Assembly: GCF_002934065.1 (NCBI RefSeq)
Contig: NZ_CP018049.1
Coordinates: forward strand, 3,532,501-3,596,500
DNA length: 64,000 nucleotides
Reading direction: 5' to 3'
Source of the DNA: Pseudomonas orientalis
GTDB taxonomy: Bacteria; Pseudomonadota; Gammaproteobacteria; Pseudomonadales; Pseudomonadaceae
In this document: piece after piece, positions 23,375-33,541 of the stretch
How the letters are laid out: each line of letters starts with the position of its first letter
Position numbering within the stretch: position 1 is the stretch's first letter
The notes under the pieces: model-generated
Database searches by the model: none
Told to the model about the DNA's origin: nothing
The model's input: the letters and a program-made list of their open reading frames with translations, nothing else
Program-made: the position numbers and the translations under genes

Positions 23375-26128
23375 GTGCTTAGAAGAATGGGAATAAAAGG
23401 CCGCGTACTGTTGCTGACTTTATTGCCGACCAGCCTGATGGCCCTGCTGTTGGGAGGCTACTTCACCTGGATGCAGCTCTCTGAACTGCAGACGCAATTG
23501 CTGCAACGCGGCGAAATGATCGCCGAGCAGTTGGCGCCGCTGGTCGCACCCGCCCTGAGCAGCAGGAACACGGACCTGCTGGAACGCATCGCAACCCAAT
23601 CCCTGGAACAACCGGATGTGCGTACGGTATCGATCCTGGCGCCGGACCGCTCGTCCCTGGCCCATGCCGGCCCGACCATGCTCAATCAACCGCCCACTGG
23701 CAACAGTTCGCACCTGCTGCAGCGCACCGGCAATGATGCCACCCGCTACCTGATGCCCGTGTTTGGCCACCATCGCAACCTGGCGGGCGAGCTGATTCCG
23801 GATGAGTCCGACCGTCTGCTGGGCTGGGTCGAGGTGGAGCTGTCCCACAATGGCATGTTGCTGCGCGGCTATCGCAGCCTGTTCGCCAGCCTGCTGCTGA
23901 TCGCCATCGGCTTGATCTGCACCGCGGCGCTGGCCCTGCGCATCAGCCGCACCATCAATTCGCCGATCGGCCAGATCAAGCAAGCCGTGGCCCAGCTCAA
24001 GGACGGCAACCTGGAAACCCGCCTGCCACCGTTGGGCAGCCAGGAACTGGATCAGTTGGCGTCGGGCATCAACCGCATGGCCGAGACCCTGCAAAACGCC
24101 CAGGAGGAATTGCAACACAGCATCGACCAGGCCACCGAGGATGTGCGCCAGAACCTGGAAACCATCGAGATCCAGAACATCGAGCTGGACCTGGCCCGCA
24201 AGGAAGCCCTGGAAGCCAGCCGGATCAAATCGGAATTCCTGGCCAATATGAGCCATGAGATCCGCACCCCGCTCAACGGCATCCTGGGCTTCACCCACTT
24301 GCTGCAAAAAAGCGAATTGTCGCCGCGTCAGTTGGATTACCTGGGCACCATCGAAAAATCCGCCGACAACCTGCTGGGCATCATCAACGAAATCCTCGAC
24401 TTCTCGAAGATCGAAGCCGGCAAACTGGTGCTCGACAGCGTGCCCTTCAACCTGCGCGACCTGCTGCAAGACACCCTGACCATCCTCGCTCCCGCCGCCC
24501 ACGCCAAACAGCTCGAACTGGTCAGCCTGGTCTACCGTGACACGCCGCTGTCACTGGTGGGCGACCCGCTGCGCCTCAAGCAGATCCTGACCAACCTGAT
24601 CAGCAACGCGATCAAGTTCACCCGCGAAGGCACCATTGTTGCCCGCGCGATGATCGAGGACGAACAGGAAGACAGCGTGCAGTTGCGCATCAGCGTGCAG
24701 GACACCGGCATTGGCCTCTCTAACCAGGACGTGCGTGCGCTGTTCCAGGCCTTCAGCCAGGCGGACAATTCGCTGTCGCGCCAACCGGGTGGCACCGGCC
24801 TGGGCCTGGTGATCTCCAAGCGCCTGATCGAACAGATGGGCGGCGAGATCGGGGTTGACAGCACACCGGGCGAAGGCTCGGAGTTCTGGATCAGCCTGAA
24901 CCTGCCCAAGACCCGCGACGACGTTGAAGACTTGCCCAGCGCGCCGCTGCTCGGACGCCGCGTGGCCGTGCTGGAGAACCACGAGCTGGCGCGCCAGGCC
25001 CTGCAACACCAGTTGGAAGACTGCGGCCTGGAGGTGACCCCGTTCAACACCTTGGAAAGCCTGACCAACGGCATTACCAGCGCGCACCAGACCGAACAGG
25101 CGATTGACCTGGCGGTGCTCGGCGTCACCGCCAACGACATCCCGCCCGAGCGCCTCAACCAGCACTTGTGGGACCTCGAACACCTGGGCTGCAAGGTGCT
25201 GGTGCTGTGCCCGACGACCGAGCAGATGCTGTTCAACCAATCGGTGCCCAACCCCAACAGCCAGTTGCAGGCCAAGCCCGCGTGTACGCGCAAGCTGCGC
25301 CGGTCCCTGGCCGACCTGATCAGCCCGCGCCCTTTGCGCAGCGAACCGGGCGAGCCATTGTCCAGCCGTGCGCCGCGCGTGCTGTGCGTGGACGATAACC
25401 CGGCGAACCTGTTGCTCGTGCAAACCCTGCTTGAAGATATGGGCGCCAAGGTCATGGCCGTGGAAAGCGGCTATGCGGCCATTGACGCGGTCAAGCAGGA
25501 AACCTTCGATCTGGTATTGATGGACGTGCAGATGCCGGGCATGGACGGGCGCCAGAGTACCGAAGCGATTCGCCAATGGGAAAGCGAGCGCCATGGCACG
25601 CCGCTGCCGGTGGTCGCCCTCACCGCCCATGCCATGGCCAACGAAAAACGCGCCCTGCTGCAAAGCGGCATGGACGATTACCTGACCAAACCCATCAGCG
25701 AGCGGCAACTGGCCCAGGTGGTGCTGAAATGGACCGGCCTGGCCCTGCGCAACCAAGGGCCGGAACGCGTTCCCGAAGGCCCCGGCCCAGGCGTGCAACT
25801 GCTGGTGTTGGACCATGAGGAAGGCTTGCGCCTGGCCGCCAACAAGGCCGACCTGGCGGCCGACATGCTCGCCATGCTGCTGGCCTCCCTGGAAGCCGAT
25901 CGCCTGGCGATCACGGTCGCCCGTGAAGCCAATGACAATCATGCCCTGATCGAACGCGTCCATCGCCTGCATGGCGCCACGCGCTACTGCGGCGTGCCGC
26001 AATTGCGCGCGGCCTGCCAGCGCGCCGAAACCCTGCTCAAGCAGGACGACGCCAAGGCCATGGCTGCGCTGGATGAATTGGACATGGCAATTGCACGGTT
26101 GGCCAGTGAAGCGCGGGTCAGCGCCTGA
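23375..26128 (+). CDS. gacS: Hybrid sensor kinase GacS (LemA/BarA type)
   Basis: This is a 917-residue tripartite hybrid kinase. Two membrane segments (about 8-28 and 165-187) flank a periplasmic region; HAMP (about 188-240), a dimerisation/phosphoacceptor helix with His294 (NMSHEIRTP) and an ATPase domain to about 510 follow. A degenerate receiver-like part precedes the true receiver with Asp717 (LVLMDVQMPG), then an HPt domain with His863 (VHRLHG). These positions match the known GacS phosphorelay. It activates GacA and the Rsm small RNAs that control secondary metabolism. The start is GTG, with CAGGAG upstream. Confidence 0.98.
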   Translation: MLRRMGIKGRVLLLTLLPTSLMALLLGGYFTWMQLSELQTQLLQRGEMIAEQLAPLVAPALSSRNTDLLERIATQSLEQPDVRTVSILAPDRSSLAHAGPTMLNQPPTGNSSHLLQRTGNDATRYLMPVFGHHRNLAGELIPDESDRLLGWVEVELSHNGMLLRGYRSLFASLLLIAIGLICTAALALRISRTINSPIGQIKQAVAQLKDGNLETRLPPLGSQELDQLASGINRMAETLQNAQEELQHSIDQATEDVRQNLETIEIQNIELDLARKEALEASRIKSEFLANMSHEIRTPLNGILGFTHLLQKSELSPRQLDYLGTIEKSADNLLGIINEILDFSKIEAGKLVLDSVPFNLRDLLQDTLTILAPAAHAKQLELVSLVYRDTPLSLVGDPLRLKQILTNLISNAIKFTREGTIVARAMIEDEQEDSVQLRISVQDTGIGLSNQDVRALFQAFSQADNSLSRQPGGTGLGLVISKRLIEQMGGEIGVDSTPGEGSEFWISLNLPKTRDDVEDLPSAPLLGRRVAVLENHELARQALQHQLEDCGLEVTPFNTLESLTNGITSAHQTEQAIDLAVLGVTANDIPPERLNQHLWDLEHLGCKVLVLCPTTEQMLFNQSVPNPNSQLQAKPACTRKLRRSLADLISPRPLRSEPGEPLSSRAPRVLCVDDNPANLLLVQTLLEDMGAKVMAVESGYAAIDAVKQETFDLVLMDVQMPGMDGRQSTEAIRQWESERHGTPLPVVALTAHAMANEKRALLQSGMDDYLTKPISERQLAQVVLKWTGLALRNQGPERVPEGPGPGVQLLVLDHEEGLRLAANKADLAADMLAMLLASLEADRLAITVAREANDNHALIERVHRLHGATRYCGVPQLRAACQRAETLLKQDDAKAMAALDELDMAIARLASEARVSA

Positions 26129-26160
26129 CGCTATGTTCAGGTGGGGCTTGCCTTGATGCC

Positions 26161-26260
26161 TGTAGGAGCGAGCTTGCTCGCGAAAAACTCCCAGGCACCG
26201 CGCTCATTCAGGAAGCTCGCGTTATCGTTGACGTTTTTCGCGAGCAAGCTCGCTCCTACA
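26161..26260. repeat. REPIN, TGTAGGAGCGAGC type, 100 bp
   Basis: Two inverted arms of TGTAGGAGCGAGCTTGCTCG plus CGAAAAA flank a 46-base spacer. An element of the same length lies at 56224-56323 in the opposite orientation, and its spacer matches this one after reversal (GTTATCGTTGACG, CGCTCATTCAG). It sits between gacS and ldhA. Confidence 0.88.
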
Positions 26261-26298
26261 GGCATTTTTCACTTGTAAATCGCAGGGAGCCTCTTTTA

Positions 26299-27288
26299 AT
26301 GCGCGTCATTCTTTTCAGCAGCCAACCCTACGACCGCGACAGTTTTAGCGCTGAGCCACCCCCACAGGGCATCGAGCTGCAATTCCAACCCGCCCGTCTC
26401 AACCTCGACACCGTGGCCCTGGCCGAACACCACGAGGTGGTCTGCGCCTTTATCAATGATGACCTCAGCGCCCCGGTACTCGAGCAACTGGCCAAAGGTG
26501 GCACGCGCCTGATTGCGTTGCGCTCGGCCGGCTATAACCATGTCGACCTGCGCGCCGCCAAGCGCCTGGGCTTGAGCGTGGTGCGCGTACCGGCCTACTC
26601 GCCCCACGCCGTGGCCGAGCATGCCGTGGCGCTGGTGCTGGCGCTGAACCGGCGCCTGCACCGCGCCTACAACCGCACCCGCGATGGCGATTTCAGCCTG
26701 CACGGGCTCACCGGGTTCGACCTGGTCGGCAAAACCGTCGGCGTGGTCGGCACCGGGCAGATCGGCGCCACCTTCGCCAGGATCATGAGCGGTTTCGGCT
26801 GCCGGTTGCTGGCCCACGACCCCTTCCCCAACCCTGAGGTCCAGGCCATGGGCGCGCGCTACGTGAGCCTGCCCGAACTGCTCGCCGAGGCGCAGGTCAT
26901 CAGCCTGCATTGCCCGCTGACGGCCGACAGCAGGCACCTGATCAACGCCGGCACCCTGGCCCACATGCAACCGGGCGCCATGCTGATCAATACCGGCCGC
27001 GGTGGCCTGGTCGACACGCCAGCGCTGGTGGAAGCGCTCAAGAGCGGCCAACTCGGTTACCTGGGGCTGGATGTCTATGAAGAAGAGGCCCAGCTGTTTT
27101 TCGAGGACCGCTCGGACCTGCCCCTGCAAGACGACGTGCTCGCCCGCCTGCTGACCTTCCCCAATGTGATCATCACCGCCCACCAGGCCTTCCTGACCCG
27201 CGAGGCACTGGCGGCGATTGCTGGCACTACACTGGCCAATATTGCGGCGTGGGCCGACGGCCGCGCGCAGAACCTCGTCGAGGGATGA
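26299..27288 (+). CDS. ldhA: D-lactate dehydrogenase (2-hydroxyacid family)
   Basis: This is a 329-residue NAD-dependent fermentative-type D-lactate dehydrogenase. The dinucleotide-binding motif VGVVGTGQIG lies near residue 149-158. The catalytic set is Arg about 234 (NTGRGGLVD), Glu (YEEEA) and His in ITAHQAFLT near 295. It lies downstream of gacS, the same order as other fluorescent pseudomonads, but a REPIN separates them, so separate transcription is likely. Confidence 0.93.
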   Translation: MRVILFSSQPYDRDSFSAEPPPQGIELQFQPARLNLDTVALAEHHEVVCAFINDDLSAPVLEQLAKGGTRLIALRSAGYNHVDLRAAKRLGLSVVRVPAYSPHAVAEHAVALVLALNRRLHRAYNRTRDGDFSLHGLTGFDLVGKTVGVVGTGQIGATFARIMSGFGCRLLAHDPFPNPEVQAMGARYVSLPELLAEAQVISLHCPLTADSRHLINAGTLAHMQPGAMLINTGRGGLVDTPALVEALKSGQLGYLGLDVYEEEAQLFFEDRSDLPLQDDVLARLLTFPNVIITAHQAFLTREALAAIAGTTLANIAAWADGRAQNLVEG

Positions 27289-27359
27289 TCAGCGGTCACA
27301 TACCAGGCTCATGATAGTCCGGCACCCGTGATAGGATGCCGCGCCTATTTGGAGGATCC

Positions 27360-27800
27360 ATGGCCGAACACGATTTCCGCTTCAGCTTGCTGAGCCCGCA
27401 ACACACCCTGATCGAATGCCGCGCCCTGGTGCCGGGGCGTTATCAAGTCACCGGCAACGGTGGTTCGATCAAGCATGGCGACGTGCTGATCGTCACCCTG
27501 CGCGGCAGCAAAACCCTGTCGATGCGCCTGACCGTGGAAGGTGACGCGCGCTATTCCATCCGCCCGGCGGGCCAATGGGTCGCCATGGCCCAGGGGCCGA
27601 AATTCGGCGAGTTGGAGATTCACACCTGGAAGGTCAATTGCGACAGCTGCGACAGCGTGCTGGAGTTCGAATTCGCGGTGGAAACCAAGCTCACCAAAGA
27701 GCCGCTGCAACCGGCCGCCAATGCCCGCATCAAAGCGCTCGGTTGGGCCAGCGAAGGCGACCGGCACCGCTGCCCGAAATGCCAGCAGGCCGCGCAATGA
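27360..27800 (+). CDS. Conserved Pseudomonas protein with zinc-binding cysteines
   Basis: This is a 146-residue soluble protein starting MAEHDFRFSLLSPQHTLIEC. It is rich in beta-strand patterns, with cysteine pairs CDSC (about residue 97-100) and CPKC near the C-terminus that could bind one metal ion. GGAGG lies just upstream of the ATG. I recognise it only as conserved in this genus; no function is known. It overlaps the META-domain gene by ATGA. Confidence 0.75.
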   Translation: MAEHDFRFSLLSPQHTLIECRALVPGRYQVTGNGGSIKHGDVLIVTLRGSKTLSMRLTVEGDARYSIRPAGQWVAMAQGPKFGELEIHTWKVNCDSCDSVLEFEFAVETKLTKEPLQPAANARIKALGWASEGDRHRCPKCQQAAQ

Positions 27801-28201
27801 AGGGCCTGCTGCTGCTCGCCGCCATGGGTACGGCCCTGAGTGGCTGCGCCGGCGATGCGGTCAAGCTCAAGCAGGATCACAGCTATGCAGTGGAGTGGAT
27901 CGGCGAGCGGCCGTTGATGGACTACGCGCACCTGACCGTGACCCTCGGTGCCGATGGTCGCGCCTATGGCAATGGCGGCTGCAACCACTGGTTTGCGCCG
28001 TACACCCTTGAAGGCGACAAGCTCAGCTTCGGCCTGATCGGCAGCACCCGCAAACTGTGCGCCGAGGCGCTGATGGAGCAGGAGCACCGCTTCTTCCAGG
28101 CCCTGCAAGGCGTACAGCGCTGGGATATCTCGCCGATCGAGCAGACGCGGTTCTGGCCCGCCGAGGGCAAGCCGATTCGCTTGTGGCTTGAACAAGGCTG
28201 A
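27797..28201 (+). CDS. META-domain lipoprotein (HslJ-like)
   Basis: This is a 134-residue protein. The signal peptide MKGLLLLAAMGTALSGC ends in a lipobox (LSGC), so it is probably an outer-membrane or periplasmic lipoprotein. The rest fits a META domain (GNGGCNHWFAPYTLEGDKLSF, with the pattern G-GCN.....Y...G..L.F). HslJ relatives are linked to heat shock and novobiocin resistance, but the role here is not known. It is coupled to the preceding gene by a 4-base overlap. Confidence 0.82.
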   Translation: MKGLLLLAAMGTALSGCAGDAVKLKQDHSYAVEWIGERPLMDYAHLTVTLGADGRAYGNGGCNHWFAPYTLEGDKLSFGLIGSTRKLCAEALMEQEHRFFQALQGVQRWDISPIEQTRFWPAEGKPIRLWLEQG

Positions 28202-28232
28202 CACCACCCGTCCAGAATTGATGAGGCACAAA

Positions 28233-28322
28233 TGTGGGAGGGGGCTTGCCCCCGATGGCGGTGTATCAGCCAGCAGATACAGTGACTGACACACCGCTAT
28301 CGGGGGCAAGCCCCCTCCCACA
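28233..28322. repeat. REPIN, TGTGGGAGGGGGCTTGCCCCCGAT type
   Basis: Inverted arms TGTGGGAGGGGGCTTGCCCC and its complement flank a spacer containing GGCGGTGTATCAGCC and ACTGACACACCGC, themselves a partial inverted repeat. It lies between the convergent META lipoprotein and TlpA-like genes. Confidence 0.9.
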
Positions 28323-28324
28323 CT

Positions 28325-28786
28325 TTAACCGCGCAGGGCCTTGAGTTTGGCCAACACGCCCTCTGCCGTCTGCTCCCCCATCAGTTGCTCGCGCACCTTG
28401 CCCTGGTCATCGATGATGTAGGTCACCGGCAGCGCCTCGCTGCGCGGAATATCGAAGATGCCCTCCGGGTTCTGCGCCAGCACGGTGAACTTGATGCCCA
28501 GCTTGTCGCTGGCAGCCTTGAGCTCCTCACCCTGCACATTGTCGAAGTTGACCCCGAACACGCCCACGTTCTGCGCTTTCAATTGTTCGGCCAGGGCATT
28601 GAGCTCGGGAATTTCCGTACGGCACGGGCCACACCATTCGGCCCAGTAATTGACCACCAGCCACTGCTTGTCCAGGCGTTCGGCCGGCACTTTCTGGCCG
28701 TACTGATCAACGCCGTAATCGTTACCGCAGCCGCTGAGCAGCAGGGTTGTGATGATCGCCAATGCACCGATCAGTCGCCTTGTCAT
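28325..28786 (-). CDS. TlpA-like thioredoxin-fold lipoprotein
   Basis: This is a 153-residue protein. A signal peptide with lipobox (LLLSGC) precedes a thioredoxin fold. The redox motif WCGPC lies near residue 51-55, with the cis-proline in ALPVTYI. It resembles periplasmic TlpA/ResA-type thiol oxidoreductases, which maintain reduced thiols in cytochrome or envelope proteins. No cytochrome genes are nearby, so the substrate is unknown. Confidence 0.88.
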   Translation of the reverse strand: MTRRLIGALAIITTLLLSGCGNDYGVDQYGQKVPAERLDKQWLVVNYWAEWCGPCRTEIPELNALAEQLKAQNVGVFGVNFDNVQGEELKAASDKLGIKFTVLAQNPEGIFDIPRSEALPVTYIIDDQGKVREQLMGEQTAEGVLAKLKALRG

Positions 28787-28901
28787 GGGGTAATCCTTCG
28801 CAAAAATGAACGTTGGCTGCGGCCTATCGCCTCTGACGGTTTAAGGACAGGCGCCAGCACGGGTAGAATACCCGCCACCTTACGCAAGATGCGACCCGCA
28901 C

Positions 28902-30254
<1,353 letters not shown>

Positions 30255-30265
30255 CACACTCTGAC

Positions 30266-30296
30266 GATCGTTCCCACGCAGAGCGTGGGAACGATC
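30266..30296. terminator. Hairpin between convergent genes
   Basis: GATCGTTCCCACGC and GCGTGGGAACGATC form a perfect 14-bp stem with a 3-base loop. It is of a recurrent REP-like kind in this genus and may end both the DUF2069 gene and the glycosylase gene. Confidence 0.7.
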
Positions 30297-30301
30297 AACG
30301 A

Positions 30302-30973
30302 TCAGTGGTTGACGGTGTAGGCCAGCATCATCGACAACTGGCACATCGGCCGCCCACTCTCGGCATGCCACTGGTTGAAAGCAGCCTGCACGGCCGCCAG
30401 GTCGCGCAGGCTGGTGGGTGCCTTGTCGACGATCTTCTGCGCATTCAGCGCCGCCACCACATCGTAGCTCGGCACAAAGGTATCCTTGCCGACCATACGT
30501 AAAAAGCGCGGTGCCGACAGGCCGCCCAACTGGTGACCGTGCTTGCTCAGGTATTTCCATAACCCGACGATATCGGTCACCGGCCACTCGGCGACAAACG
30601 CACCGAAACTGCCCTTCTCCTGCTCGATATCCAGAATCATCTGCGCATTGCGCGGCACACTCTTGAGCTTGCCCAGGTGGCGGATGATGCGCGTGTCCTG
30701 CATCAGCCGTTCCAGATGTTCAGCGCCCATCAGTACGACTTTTTCCGGATCAAAACCGAAAAACACCTGCTCGAACGCGGGCCATTTCGCGTCGACCACA
30801 CTGTGTTTCAAGCCCGCACGAAAGACTCGCAGCGCCAGGGTCGACAGGTAGCGATCATCGCTGATCTTGCGCAATTGCGCCGGCGTCTTGGGCACAGGCA
30901 GATGGGCTTCCAGCTTGGCCGCCGAACCGAAGCGGTTCAGACAATATTCGTGCAGCCACTTGTAATCGCGCAT
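30302..30973 (-). CDS. DNA-3-methyladenine glycosylase I family protein
   Basis: This 223-residue protein resembles the HhH-GPD-type alkyl-base glycosylases: SDDRYLSTLALRVFRAGL, then EKVVLMGAEHLERLMQDTRI and the lysine/glycine segment SKHGHQLGG. It would remove N3-methyladenine from DNA. The start at 30973 (MRDYKWLHEYCLNRFG) has AGGAGAGG upstream; 13 in-frame upstream residues were excluded. It stands alone between a hairpin and ttcA. Confidence 0.82.
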   Translation of the reverse strand: MRDYKWLHEYCLNRFGSAAKLEAHLPVPKTPAQLRKISDDRYLSTLALRVFRAGLKHSVVDAKWPAFEQVFFGFDPEKVVLMGAEHLERLMQDTRIIRHLGKLKSVPRNAQMILDIEQEKGSFGAFVAEWPVTDIVGLWKYLSKHGHQLGGLSAPRFLRMVGKDTFVPSYDVVAALNAQKIVDKAPTSLRDLAAVQAAFNQWHAESGRPMCQLSMMLAYTVNH

Positions 30974-31040
30974 GCCCTCTCCTGGCAGTTGAATGGAAAA
31001 CGGCGCCCGCAAGCGCCGTGTACTAGAGCCTCGATGCGGC

Positions 31041-31865
31041 TCAGAGGTTCACTACATTGACGAAACGCGAGGCGGCCGTCTCATCGATTTTCAAGCTGGC
31101 GAAGTCGAACAGGTTGCGATCGGCCAGTTGCGACGGGATCACATTCTGCAGGCTGCGAAAAATACTCTCGGTGCGCCCCGGGGTCTTGCGCTCCCACTCC
31201 TGCAGCATGTCCTTGACCACCTGGCGCTGCAGGTTTTCCTGGGAGCCGCACAGGTTGCACGGAATGATCGGGAATTGCTTGAAGTCGGAATAAGCCTGGA
31301 TGTCCTTCTCGTTGCAATACGCCAGCGGGCGGATCACCACGTTGCGTCCGTCATCGGCGCGCAGTTTGGGCGGCATGGCCTTGAGCGAACCGTTAAAGAA
31401 CATATTCAGGAAGAAGGTTTCGACGATGTCGTCGCGATGATGCCCCAGGGCCATCTTGGTCGCGCCGATCTCATCGGCAAAGGTATAGAGCGTGCCACGT
31501 CGCAGGCGCGAGCACAGCGAGCAGGTGGTCTTGCCTTCCGGGATCAGTTCCTTGACCACCGAGTACGTGTCTTTCTCGACAATGTGGTACTCGACGCCCA
31601 GCGCTTTCAGGTAGGCCGGCAGCACATGTTCGGGAAAGCCGGGCTGCTTCTGGTCCATGTTGACGGCAACGATCTCGAACTTGATCGGTGCGACCTTTTG
31701 CAGGTGCAGCAGCACGTCGAGCAGGGTGTAGCTGTCCTTGCCGCCGGAGAGGCAGACCATGACCTTGTCGCCCTCCTCGATCATGTTGAAGTCGGCGACC
31801 GCTTCACCGGCCAGGCGACGCAGGCGTTTTTGCAGTTTGTTCTGGTTGACCGTAAGAGTGCCCAT
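31041..31865 (-). CDS. ttcA: tRNA 2-thiocytidine synthetase TtcA
   Basis: This is a 274-residue enzyme that thiolates C32 of some tRNAs, using ATP and an iron-sulfur cluster. The PP-loop SGGKDS is at residues 40-45; two CxxC motifs (CSLCSR about 115-120 and CNLCG about 206-210) bind the cluster. The ATG at 31865 ([15 protein letters not shown]) is chosen; the frame upstream runs into a REPIN. It complements the tusDCBE and mnmA thiolation genes in this window. Confidence 0.96.
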   Translation of the reverse strand: MGTLTVNQNKLQKRLRRLAGEAVADFNMIEEGDKVMVCLSGGKDSYTLLDVLLHLQKVAPIKFEIVAVNMDQKQPGFPEHVLPAYLKALGVEYHIVEKDTYSVVKELIPEGKTTCSLCSRLRRGTLYTFADEIGATKMALGHHRDDIVETFFLNMFFNGSLKAMPPKLRADDGRNVVIRPLAYCNEKDIQAYSDFKQFPIIPCNLCGSQENLQRQVVKDMLQEWERKTPGRTESIFRSLQNVIPSQLADRNLFDFASLKIDETAASRFVNVVNL

Positions 31866-31936
31866 GGCGCTTGGATCCGCTAAAGGTGTGTGACGAAAAG
31901 CCGGGCATTTTACCTTCATGAACGACCGAGTTCCAA

Positions 31937-32024
31937 TGTGGGAGGGGGCTTGCCCCCGATGGCAGTGTATCAGCAGCAACTACCTCGACTGACACACTGC
32001 CATGGGGGCAAGCCCCCTCCCACA
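31937..32024. repeat. REPIN, TGTGGGAGGGGGCTTGCCCCCGAT type
   Basis: Inverted arms flank a spacer with GGCAGTGTATCAGC and GACTGACACACTGCC. It fills part of the 361-bp gap between ttcA and the Yip1 gene (31866-32226). The rest of that gap holds a short hairpin (GCGAC-GTGAG-GTCGC near 32132) and no gene that I can see. Confidence 0.88.
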
Positions 32025-32226
32025 CTGGATAGTGTTGCCATCGACAGACCCAGCGGCGATTAAGCCTCGTGTTTACAGCGCGATTTACTCTAAAGGCCCT
32101 ACAGTTTTCCCGGGTATCACTTCCTATACTGCGACGTGAGGTCGCACAACTATCCAGACCTTGCAGGCCAGTTGGCCGGTGGGCGCTCCGATGGGGGCGA
32201 TAGGAATAACGACAGGAGTGACTGGC

Positions 32227-32829
32227 ATGATCCATCACGTCGTGGGGCTGTTTACCCATCCCGATCAGGAATGGCGGGAAATTCGTGGCGATAAAGAAGA
32301 AAGCATCAGCCACATGTACCTCACTCACACGCTGGTTCTCGCAGCGATCCCCGCCATTTCCGCGTTTATCGGCACCACCCGGGTCGGCTGGGTCATCGGC
32401 AACCGCGCCCCGGTCATGCTTACCCAGGAAAGCGCGCTGTGGATGACCCTGATGTCGTACGCCGCCATGCTGGGCGGTGTGGCGGTGATGGGCGCGTTCA
32501 TTCACTGGATGGCCCGCACCTATGACGCCAACCCCAGCATGGCGCGTTGCGTGGCCTTCGCCACCTATACCGCGACGCCCCTGTTTATCGGCGGGCTGGC
32601 GGCGCTCTATCCGCACATGTGGCTGGGTATGGTGGTGGGGACCGCAGCGATCTGCTACACGGTGTATCTGCTGTATGTGGGCTTGCCGACGTTCATGAGT
32701 ATCGACCCGGATGAAGGCTTTCTGTTCTCCAGCTCGGTATTGGCCGTGGGCCTGGTGGTGCTGGTGGCGATCATGGCGTTTACCGTGATCGTCTGGGGCC
32801 TGGGCGTCGGGCCCATCTACACCAGTTGA
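32227..32829 (+). CDS. Yip1-family membrane protein
   Basis: This is a 200-residue protein beginning MIHHVVGLFTHPDQEWREIR, the typical lead of bacterial Yip1-domain proteins, with five hydrophobic segments up to the C-terminus. AGGAGT lies 8 bases before the ATG; an upstream in-frame ATG lacks one. No function is established for bacterial members. It lies between ttcA and sprT on the opposite strand to ttcA. Confidence 0.85.
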   Translation: MIHHVVGLFTHPDQEWREIRGDKEESISHMYLTHTLVLAAIPAISAFIGTTRVGWVIGNRAPVMLTQESALWMTLMSYAAMLGGVAVMGAFIHWMARTYDANPSMARCVAFATYTATPLFIGGLAALYPHMWLGMVVGTAAICYTVYLLYVGLPTFMSIDPDEGFLFSSSVLAVGLVVLVAIMAFTVIVWGLGVGPIYTS

Positions 32830-32948
32830 GCCCCAGGCATGCAGGCAAAGCCACCGAAAAGGTGGCTTTGTGCGTCAGTCATGACCATTCGGCGCCTGAG
32901 AGATTCGGAACCCCCCTGCTTTGCGGCATACTGGGCGTCTCTGGAGAT

Positions 32949-33452
32949 ATGTACAGCATGCCCGAGCAACTCAATACCCGCGTCGAAGAGTGTTTCCTGC
33001 AAGCCGAATCCTTTTTCAAACGAAGCTTCAAACGCCCCACCGTCAGCCTCAAGCTGCGGGGCCAGAAAGCCGGTGTCGCGCATTTGCACGAAAACCTGCT
33101 GCGCTTCAACCCTCAGCTCTACCAAGAAAACAGCCATCACTTCCTCAAGCAGACCGTGGCCCACGAAGTGGCGCACCTGATTGCCCACCAACTGTTTGGC
33201 GAGCGCATCCAGCCCCATGGAGAGGAATGGCAGTTGATCATGCGTGGGGTCTACGAACTGCCGCCGGACCGTTGCCACACCTATGCGGTCAAGCGACGCC
33301 AAGTGACTCGCTATATCTACCGGTGCCCGTGTGCCGACAGTGACTTTGCGTTTTCAGCCCAGCGTCATGGGATGGTCGGCCAGGGACGGCGGTACTTGTG
33401 TCGGCGGTGCCGGAGTACTCTTGTGTTCACTGGGGAGACTCGGGTGGAGTGA
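32949..33452 (+). CDS. sprT: SprT family zinc metalloprotease-like protein
   Basis: This is a 167-residue protein. The zinc motif HEVAH lies at residues 72-76, preceded by a helical SprT-like region; the C-terminal part has YRCPC and YLCRRC, which form the zinc ribbon of this family. Length fits E. coli SprT. The related eukaryotic SPRTN degrades DNA-protein crosslinks; the bacterial role is unproven. The start is ATG at 32949 (MYSMPEQLN); a second ATG three codons later is an alternative. Confidence 0.9.
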   Translation: MYSMPEQLNTRVEECFLQAESFFKRSFKRPTVSLKLRGQKAGVAHLHENLLRFNPQLYQENSHHFLKQTVAHEVAHLIAHQLFGERIQPHGEEWQLIMRGVYELPPDRCHTYAVKRRQVTRYIYRCPCADSDFAFSAQRHGMVGQGRRYLCRRCRSTLVFTGETRVE

Positions 33453-33455
33453 GCC

Positions 33456-33530
33456 TCACCGGGGGCAAGCCCCTCCCACATTTTGAATGCATTCACAAAT
33501 CAAAGGTGGGAGGGGGCTTGCCCCCGACGA
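33456..33530. repeat. Outward-facing REP pair
   Basis: A copy of GGGGGCAAGCCCCTCCCACA (33461-33480) and a reversed copy (TGGGAGGGGGCTTGCCCCCG, from about 33507) are separated by about 26 bases. Compared with the full REPINs the arms are in the opposite relative order. It separates convergent sprT and the CoA-transferase gene. Confidence 0.8.
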
Positions 33531-33541
33531 GGCCAGAACAG

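Noticed and set aside
32817-33302. Minus-strand frame opposite sprT
   Set aside because: Complement of the HEVAH-containing gene; no independent evidence.
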